A DNA stretch of 27,166 nucleotides, from positions 1 to 27,166 of the forward strand of contig JBAXFU010000041.1 of the NCBI GenBank assembly GCA_037139735.1, given 5' to 3'. A program made the position numbers and the translations under genes. This stretch comes from UBA2402 sp037139735. Its GTDB lineage: Bacteria; Planctomycetota; Phycisphaerae; Phycisphaerales; UBA1924. Each line of letters starts with the position of its first letter. Positions within the stretch are counted from its first letter, which is position 1. The notes beneath the pieces are model-generated. The model had not been told where the DNA came from and ran no database searches. It saw only the letters and a program-made list of their open reading frames with translations. Below are positions 22,014 through 27,166 of the stretch, piece by piece.

Positions 22014-22679
22014 GTGAAGCCCGACGCCGTCATCGAGCCGAGCGAAGTTCCTCCGCCGGCCTCCGCTCCCGCCGACCCCGCGATCTGCGGCAAGGTCGAG
22101 GCGATCCTGCTGAGCACGGATCGCCCCCTCCCGCCCGAACGCCTCGCCGCCGCGCTCAAGCTGGTTCGGCTCGCCGATGACGAGGCCCACGATCCCGAGC
22201 CCGGCCACAAGCCCTCGGGCCGTCCGTCGAGCCCCGCAGCCGTGCAGGCCGCCTGCGAGCAGGTCGCCCTGGCCGTGGCCTCCCTCAACGCCGAGTACGA
22301 GCGATCAGGCCGTTCCTTCCGCATCGAGCAGATCGCGGGCGGGTACCGCGTGATGACGCTGCCCGAGTTCGCCGAGACCATCGCCGAGTTCCACCGCTCG
22401 CGTCTTGGCGCCAAGCTCACGCGCGCCGCCGTCGAGACGCTCGCCATCATCGCGTACAAGCAGCCCATCACCCGAGCGCAGCTCGAGGCGATTCGCGGCG
22501 TCTCGTGCGGCGAGGTCATCAAGTCCCTGATGGACCGCCGCATCATCACCATCAAGGGCCGGGCCGAGGAGCTCGGTCGCCCGATGCTGTACGGCACGAC
22601 CCGCCAGTTCCTCGACCACTTCGGGCTTGCGTCCATCAAGGACCTTCCCACGGTGCAGGAACTCAAGCCCACCCCCTGA
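22014..22679 (+). CDS. scpB: Segregation and condensation protein B
   Basis: The GTG at 22014 gives 221 residues, the usual ScpB size. ScpB dimers bind ScpA and the SMC ATPase to form the condensin that organises and segregates chromosomes. Two winged-helix domains are visible: about residues 22-118 (KVEAILLSTDRPLPPERLAA, then GGYRVMTLPEFAE) and 125-205. The second has the diagnostic stretch AVETLAIIAYKQPITRAQLE, IRGVSCGEVIKSLMDRRII, RAEELGRPMLYGTT and FLDHFGLASIKDLP. An insertion of about 25 residues with Pro/Gly/His (DEAHDPEPGHKPSGRPSS) interrupts the first domain. ScpA is not in the window. The DUF58 gene starts 30 bases downstream, so read-through is likely. Confidence 0.96.
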   Translation: MKPDAVIEPSEVPPPASAPADPAICGKVEAILLSTDRPLPPERLAAALKLVRLADDEAHDPEPGHKPSGRPSSPAAVQAACEQVALAVASLNAEYERSGRSFRIEQIAGGYRVMTLPEFAETIAEFHRSRLGAKLTRAAVETLAIIAYKQPITRAQLEAIRGVSCGEVIKSLMDRRIITIKGRAEELGRPMLYGTTRQFLDHFGLASIKDLPTVQELKPTP

Positions 22680-22709
22680 CCGAACGACCAAGGCTCGGAG
22701 CGCACCGGA

Positions 22710-23843
22710 GTGTCAGGACAGCCAGCACACCCAACCCGGGCAGCCCGAATCGTCGGACGCCGCTACCTGTTGCACGGTCCCGGCTTCACGTACTGCATCA
22801 CGACGGTGGTGTTGATTCTCGGGGCCATCAACGGACAGAACAATCTGCTCTTCGCCATCTTCGGCCTCGCTGCGGGAGGACTGATCGTTTCCGGCATCCT
22901 GAGCGGCGCGAACCTGATGGGCATCCGCGTCGAGCGCCTTTCGCCGCGTGACGGCGTGCTGGGGGAGTCGGCCGGAATTCGCTACCGCGTCCTCAACGCC
23001 AATCGCCGCATCCCGGCGATCTCCCTGCTCGTCGAGGAGATCGACCTTCCTCGCCGCTCCGGCGAGCGGTTGGCGGCCACGCGGGGCTTTGTCGCCGGCG
23101 TCCGGGCGCGTGAATCGGCCACCATCGAGGCCTCGCCCGCGTGCGTCGCCCGCGGACCGGTCCGCCTGGGTCGCTTCCGCGTGACGAGCACCTTCCCCTT
23201 CGGTCTGACCCGCAAGAGCGTCGAGTTTGACGATTCGCAGGACCTGCTGGTGCTGCCCAGACCCGCCGCCGTCGTCGGGGAGCCGCTTCGACCCTCTCGC
23301 GGCGACCGCCGGGCGGCCGCTGCGGCAAAGGCCTCTCGGGAGGGCGACGAGTTTCACGCCCTTCGCGAGTATGTTCCGGGCGATCCGCTTCGGAGCGTCG
23401 CGTGGCGTGCGTCGGCTCGCGTCGAGCCGCTGTTGGTCCGCGTCGACGCCACGCGTCGGGCCGGCCGGGTGCTGATTGCCTTCGACATCGCCGATGACGG
23501 CGCGGCCCAGGAGCGGATCATCGCGGCCGTCGCGGGCATGTGCCTCTACGCCCAGCGGACGGGCCGCGACTTCGCCGTGGCCGGGCCCGACTCGTCGATG
23601 CTGGTCGGGTTCGGGTCCGGTCCCGCGCACGTACGGGCGGCGATGCGGTCGTTGGCGATCTGGACGCCCGAGTCGTCCAACCCAGCAAGGACGTCGCCGC
23701 GCGATGGCGAATCGCTCCGGTTCGCCGTCGTGGCGGGAACGCGGCCGCTCTCCGCCGCTCCGGGCGGCATGATCGTGGGGGCCGACGCCGCCGCCACATT
23801 CTCGCATCCGACCGCCACCTTCGCCACGGAGGCGAACGCGTGA
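22710..23843 (+). CDS. DUF58 family membrane protein
   Basis: The GTG at 22710 with GGAG directly upstream gives 377 residues. Two membrane helices at about 26-44 and 46-66 anchor the protein. The DUF58 signature GDEFHALREYVPGDPLRSVAW begins near residue 212, and the downstream part has the von-Willebrand-A-like layout (RVLIAFDIADDGA). DUF58 proteins work with a MoxR AAA+ ATPase and often with a TgpA-type transglutaminase; their biochemical role is unsettled, with envelope assembly or stress suggested. The stop overlaps the next gene by GTGA, indicating translational coupling with the transglutaminase. No MoxR gene is visible on either side. Confidence 0.92.
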   Translation: MSGQPAHPTRAARIVGRRYLLHGPGFTYCITTVVLILGAINGQNNLLFAIFGLAAGGLIVSGILSGANLMGIRVERLSPRDGVLGESAGIRYRVLNANRRIPAISLLVEEIDLPRRSGERLAATRGFVAGVRARESATIEASPACVARGPVRLGRFRVTSTFPFGLTRKSVEFDDSQDLLVLPRPAAVVGEPLRPSRGDRRAAAAAKASREGDEFHALREYVPGDPLRSVAWRASARVEPLLVRVDATRRAGRVLIAFDIADDGAAQERIIAAVAGMCLYAQRTGRDFAVAGPDSSMLVGFGSGPAHVRAAMRSLAIWTPESSNPARTSPRDGESLRFAVVAGTRPLSAAPGGMIVGADAAATFSHPTATFATEANA

Positions 23844-26062
23844 ATCTGCCCGCTCGACTTTCCCGGGCCACGCTCGCCTGCATGCTGCTCGCTGCGTGCG
23901 CGGTGGGCGTGGCCGAGGCCTCTTCGATCCTGTGTCTGGTCCTGGCCGCCATGTTGCTGGGCGGGTGGTGGTTCAACGAGCGGGCGGCCCACGCGGGACG
24001 CCGGCGAGTCTCCATGCCCAGATGGGTCTCGACGGGGTTGCTGATCGTCGCGGTGATCGCCGCGGGACTTCGCGGCTACCTCGAGCAGGACGCCATCTCC
24101 TCCTTCCTCTGGCTGATGGCGGCCATTCTGGCCCTCAAAGCGTGGCAATCGCGCCGGCCGGGCGACTACGGGCAGATGGTCACCGTCTCGGTCTTCATGG
24201 GCATCGGCGCGACGCTCTCCGACAACTCGCTGCTGCTGGGCATCGTGCTGGCCGCCCTGACGCCCACGGCCGTGCACGCAGCGATGCTCTGCCAACTGCA
24301 CGCGGCCGCCTCCGCCGCGGGCCGCGTCGCGGAGGCCGTGCCCCTGGGCAGGCGTGAAGCCAGGACGCTCCGTCGCCTGGGCGTGGTGGCCGTGGCGTTC
24401 GGGATGGCGGGCGCGGTCGCCGCGTTCCTCTTCATCCCGCGCGGCATCGGACTGCGTCGATTCGGCGATTTCGGACAGGCCGCGGCCGGGCGCGCCACCG
24501 GGTTCGTGGATGAAGTCGACCTTTCCAAGGGTGGCCTGATCAGCGAGTCCCAGACCCGCGTGATGGACGTCCGTCTCGCGGACCTTTCGGGATCGCTCAT
24601 CACGCAGGACCGCTCCCCGCTCTACCTCCGCGGCGCGGTCCTCGATTCCTACACGGGTCGCGAGTGGAAGCGATCCCGCGCCGACGACGAGACGCGGGTC
24701 GTCGTGCGACGACTCACGCCCGGCGCGCCCGAAACGGACCTGCCCCAGCGGGGACGCCTGCGGATCGAACCCGACGCCGACGCCGTGGTGCAGAAGGTCA
24801 GCATTCGCCAGACGCCGCGGGGCGACGCCACCATGTTCACGCTCTGGCGTCCGCGGCGGGTTCGCGTCCCCGGGGGCACCGACATCGAGTTCGACATCCA
24901 GACCGCCCGCATGGCCAACAAGGGCGAGGGGGGACGACTCGAGTACGAGGTGGTCTCCATCCCGCGGTTGCCCACGGATTCGCGGATCGCCCCGTCGAGG
25001 CGGGGGGACATCCCCGCCCAGTCGCCGCGTCTTGCCGAGATCGCCGTCGCCATTCTCCGGGACGCCAACATCGAATCCGTGGCCTCGCGCCGTGCGGTTG
25101 TCGATGACGCCGCGGCGGCGCGGGCCTTTGTTGAGCACCTTCACCGGACCTGCGGCTACACGCTGGATGTGCCCCCTCCGCCGCTTCGAGCGGATCCTGT
25201 CGAGCACTTCCTGCTCGAGACGCGGTCGGGGCACTGCGAACTCTTCGCCGCCGCCCTCGCGGGCCTCTGCCGCGCCGTCGGCATCGACGCGAGGGTCGTC
25301 GCCGGATACATGGCCACCGAGTTCGAGCCCGACACCGCCACCTATGTCGTGCGTCAGTCGCACGCCCACGCATGGTGCGAGGTCGAGATCGCGCCGGGCC
25401 ACTGGCGGACGTTCGACGCCACGCCGCCCGCCGGCATCGACGAGCTTCGAGAGCGGCGCAACACCGTGTTCGGGCGCGTCACGCAGTTCTTCGCCGACCT
25501 GCGCGATCGATGGAATCTCAACGTCGTGACGTTCGACGCCGGAAGCCAGCAGCGACTGCTCGGCGCCTCGGACCGCGACCAGCCGTGGTTCGCGAAGTTC
25601 GCCGAGTCGCTCGCTCGCGGCGAGGAACCCGATCAGGTTCGCGCGAGGCAGGTCGTTCGACGACTTCGAGAGTTCGCGTGGGTGGCCGGCGGGGCCGTGG
25701 GGGCGGTCGTCGTGATCTTCATCGTTGTGACCGTCGTGCACGTCCGTCGCCGCGCTCGCTCGGCCGAGCAGGCATCGGGATGGGCGATCGCCGGGCGAGA
25801 TGCCGCTCGGCTCGGGCGTGAACTCGATCGAGCCTTTGCCCGAATGGGGGCGCCCCGCCCCGCGTGGAAGCCGCCCTTGCGTCACGCCGCCGAACTGCGG
25901 GCCGAACGGAGCGAGGAGCGTGCGGTGCTCGAGGAGGCCGCCCGCGTGCTGTACCTCGTCGCGTTCGGTTCGCCCGGCGTGGCCGACGCCGCGCCGCTGA
26001 GGTCCGCGAGCGACGCCCTGCGACGGATCCCCGCGAGAAGCGGGGCCCCTCTGGCCGGATAA
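23840..26062 (+). CDS. TgpA-type membrane transglutaminase-like protein
   Basis: The GTG at 23840 overlaps the DUF58 stop and follows GGAGG nine bases upstream; longer starts would lie inside the DUF58 gene. The protein is 740 residues. Five or so membrane helices fill the first 210 residues (for example ATLACMLLAACAVGVAEA, LGVVAVAFGMAGAVAAFLF). A periplasmic region contains the transglutaminase-like core with a complete triad: Cys466 in SGHCELFA, His510 in HAHAW and Asp526 in FDATPP. A further helix is at about 613-635 (GGAVGAVVVIFIVVTVVHV), with a cytosolic C-terminal tail resembling the DUF4129 region. Family members such as P. aeruginosa TgpA are essential or envelope-linked, probably acting as proteases or transamidases on unknown periplasmic substrates. 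Confidence 0.92.
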   Translation: MNLPARLSRATLACMLLAACAVGVAEASSILCLVLAAMLLGGWWFNERAAHAGRRRVSMPRWVSTGLLIVAVIAAGLRGYLEQDAISSFLWLMAAILALKAWQSRRPGDYGQMVTVSVFMGIGATLSDNSLLLGIVLAALTPTAVHAAMLCQLHAAASAAGRVAEAVPLGRREARTLRRLGVVAVAFGMAGAVAAFLFIPRGIGLRRFGDFGQAAAGRATGFVDEVDLSKGGLISESQTRVMDVRLADLSGSLITQDRSPLYLRGAVLDSYTGREWKRSRADDETRVVVRRLTPGAPETDLPQRGRLRIEPDADAVVQKVSIRQTPRGDATMFTLWRPRRVRVPGGTDIEFDIQTARMANKGEGGRLEYEVVSIPRLPTDSRIAPSRRGDIPAQSPRLAEIAVAILRDANIESVASRRAVVDDAAAARAFVEHLHRTCGYTLDVPPPPLRADPVEHFLLETRSGHCELFAAALAGLCRAVGIDARVVAGYMATEFEPDTATYVVRQSHAHAWCEVEIAPGHWRTFDATPPAGIDELRERRNTVFGRVTQFFADLRDRWNLNVVTFDAGSQQRLLGASDRDQPWFAKFAESLARGEEPDQVRARQVVRRLREFAWVAGGAVGAVVVIFIVVTVVHVRRRARSAEQASGWAIAGRDAARLGRELDRAFARMGAPRPAWKPPLRHAAELRAERSEERAVLEEAARVLYLVAFGSPGVADAAPLRSASDALRRIPARSGAPLAG

Positions 26063-26091
26063 CGGCGGGCGAGGGCCGTTCGTGAGGATCC

Positions 26092-26108
26092 TGCCGCGGA
26101 GAGCGGCA
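26092..26108 (+). terminator. Hairpin after the transglutaminase gene
   Basis: TGCCGC and GCGGCA pair around GGAGA, 30 bases after the stop codon. There is no T-run. The 169-base gap up to the next gene shows nothing else convincing. Confidence 0.3.
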
Positions 26109-26219
26109 CGGGCGAGGACCGCGAATCGGGCCGGAGTGAATCCGCGGGCCGGAGGGGTCGATGAACGCCGCGGCCGGATTCCCCGAGCGGGGGATCGACC
26201 CCATGCACACGACCACGCC

Positions 26220-26225
26220 AGGAGG
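26220..26225 (+). promoter_or_regulatory. Shine-Dalgarno deciding the PilZ-like start
   Basis: AGGAGG six bases before the ATG at 26232 is the strongest ribosome site in the window. It fixes the start against a longer in-frame reading from 26082, whose N terminus is Arg-rich and looks non-coding. Confidence 0.8.
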
Positions 26226-26231
26226 CCTCGC

Positions 26232-27110
26232 ATGCCCGCGCATCGATCACGAACCGAACGTTGGCGCGAGAGTCTCCAGCAGATCTATCAACGCGGTGGC
26301 GGCATCGAGTTTTCGCTCGACAGCCACCGGGCAGCTGCGCCGGGGAACGCCGCGCACCATGCCGACGTCCCTGATCTGATGTGGCGGGTGCGGGTGATCG
26401 GCCTTTCGGGGGACGAGATTCTCGTCGAGGAGGCCGGGGCGGCCGGTGCCCCGGTGCATCTCTCCCCCGGCTCGGACATCATCGGCGTGCTGGCCGTCGG
26501 GCAGAATCGCTGGATGTTCCAGTCGCGGCTCCTTGGTCCCGCCGACAGCGAGTCGCCGTGGGGGCCCGCGGCGAAGGGGTTGCGACTGGCGATGCCTCAC
26601 AAGGTCGAACGCTGTCCTCGTCGCGATTTCCTGCGCGTCTCGACGACCGAACTCCACCTGCCCCAAGTGGAGTGCTGGCCGCTGCTCAGCCCCATGTCCG
26701 TCTCGCTCGCCGAAGCCGCCAACAGGGTGGTCATCCACGGACTCGAGGCGGGCACCTCCGACGGCTCGGGCATCGGGCAGGCGACGCTTCCCGAGGTGGG
26801 GCCCAGGTTCCACGGCCAACTGATGAACATCGGTGGAGGCGGGTTGGGCCTGATCTTCTCGAAGGAAGACGCCGCGGCGGCCGATCGCTGCCGCATGGTC
26901 TGGATGCGCATCGACCTCAGGCCGATCATCCCCGCGCCGCTTGCGGTGACGGCCCGGCTCGTGCACAAGCACCTCGACAGCGGACAGAACGTGATCGCCG
27001 GCGCGGCCTTCGACTTCAGCTTCAATCAGTCGCACCGCGCGTTCGTTGTCGAGCAGATCCTGCGGTACGTCGACACGGTCTCGCCGATGGCGCACGCCAA
27101 GGCCGCCTGA
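26232..27110 (+). CDS. PilZ-like, possible c-di-GMP-responsive protein with altered motif
   Basis: The 292-residue soluble protein begins with a helix (RWRESLQQIYQRGGGIEF). Residues 48-120 look like a YcgR-type N-terminal beta-barrel (WRVRVIGLSGDEILVEEAG, GVLAVGQNRWMFQSRLLG). A PilZ-like domain follows: the Arg motif RRDFLR (Arg131 to Arg135), then, after an unusually long insert of about 60 residues, NIGGGGLGL at 199-207, which corresponds to the D/N-x-S-x-x-G motif with Gly201 in place of Ser. The rest has PilZ-type strands (VTARLVHKHL, IAGAAFDFS) and a C-terminal helix (HRAFVVEQILRYV). YcgR-type proteins couple c-di-GMP to flagellar or other outputs. Binding here is uncertain because of the Ser change and the insert. 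Confidence 0.72.
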   Translation: MPAHRSRTERWRESLQQIYQRGGGIEFSLDSHRAAAPGNAAHHADVPDLMWRVRVIGLSGDEILVEEAGAAGAPVHLSPGSDIIGVLAVGQNRWMFQSRLLGPADSESPWGPAAKGLRLAMPHKVERCPRRDFLRVSTTELHLPQVECWPLLSPMSVSLAEAANRVVIHGLEAGTSDGSGIGQATLPEVGPRFHGQLMNIGGGGLGLIFSKEDAAAADRCRMVWMRIDLRPIIPAPLAVTARLVHKHLDSGQNVIAGAAFDFSFNQSHRAFVVEQILRYVDTVSPMAHAKAA

Positions 27111-27124
27111 TCGCCGGCCGCACG

Positions 27125-27166
27125 CCTCACTGGCGACCCCTCACTGGCGACCCCTCACTGGCGACC
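27125..27166. repeat. Three exact tandem copies of a 14-bp unit at the window edge
   Basis: CCTCACTGGCGACC occurs three times head to tail without a mismatch, ending exactly at the window limit, so the array may continue. It begins 14 bases after the PilZ-like stop. The unit has no spacers, which excludes a CRISPR. Function is unknown; a variable-number tandem repeat is the simplest reading. Confidence 0.85.

Noticed and set aside
23546..26233. 895-residue frame opposite the DUF58/transglutaminase genes
   Set aside because: No start signal, domain or sensible composition; the opposite strand encodes intact transglutaminase and DUF58 motifs.
27125..27166. CRISPR array
   Set aside because: The 14-base units are directly adjacent without spacers and no cas gene is seen.

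Overview
The window is GC-rich, bacterial and chromosomal. It carries an LptD-like outer-membrane protein, complex I subunit NuoH, isoleucyl-tRNA synthetase, ScpB, a tRNA-Cys and many cytosolic two-component genes. The base composition, GTG starts, outer-membrane assembly gene, DUF58/transglutaminase pair and PilZ protein fit a Gram-negative bacterium. The best guess is Planctomycetota of the Phycisphaerae type. That placement comes from overall gene character and not from a marker-gene comparison.

Left part (1-8011): the tail of a fumarylacetoacetate-hydrolase-family gene meets, tail to tail, a minus-strand set of a large LptD-like protein, a small membrane protein and a Tat-type secreted metallo-beta-lactamase-fold hydrolase. 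Divergent from lptD is a solitary nuoH. It is followed by a minus-strand secreted protein with an internal duplication, and then a tRNA-Cys(GCA).

Regulatory block (8062-12013, minus strand): two histidine-kinase/response-regulator pairs in a row. The upstream pair is a kinase with an H-box and a NarL-type regulator that overlap by GTGA. The downstream pair is a kinase without a recognisable H-box and an NtrC-type sigma-54 activator whose receiver has Glu in place of the phospho-acceptor Asp and Arg in place of the conserved Lys.

Stress/dormancy-like block (12233-18717): plus-strand genes for a two-CBS protein, a DUF2934 protein and a GT4 glycosyltransferase face a minus-strand operon. That operon reads triple-BON protein, HPF/RaiA-type ribosome factor, alpha/beta hydrolase, phosphoribosyltransferase, PRPP-synthetase homologue. 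Divergent from it are three small genes arranged like E. coli yqjD-yqjE-yqjK. The gene content resembles hypoxia/dormancy regulons, and the adjoining NarL-type pair could control it (inference).

Right part (18762-27166): ileS, with a decayed C-terminal zinc knuckle and a hairpin near its likely 5' mRNA end; a divergent scpB-DUF58-transglutaminase run; a PilZ-like protein with a degenerate c-di-GMP motif; and three exact 14-bp tandem repeats at the window edge. No mobile elements, CRISPR arrays or rRNA genes were seen, and no gene-free stretch exceeds 300 bases.
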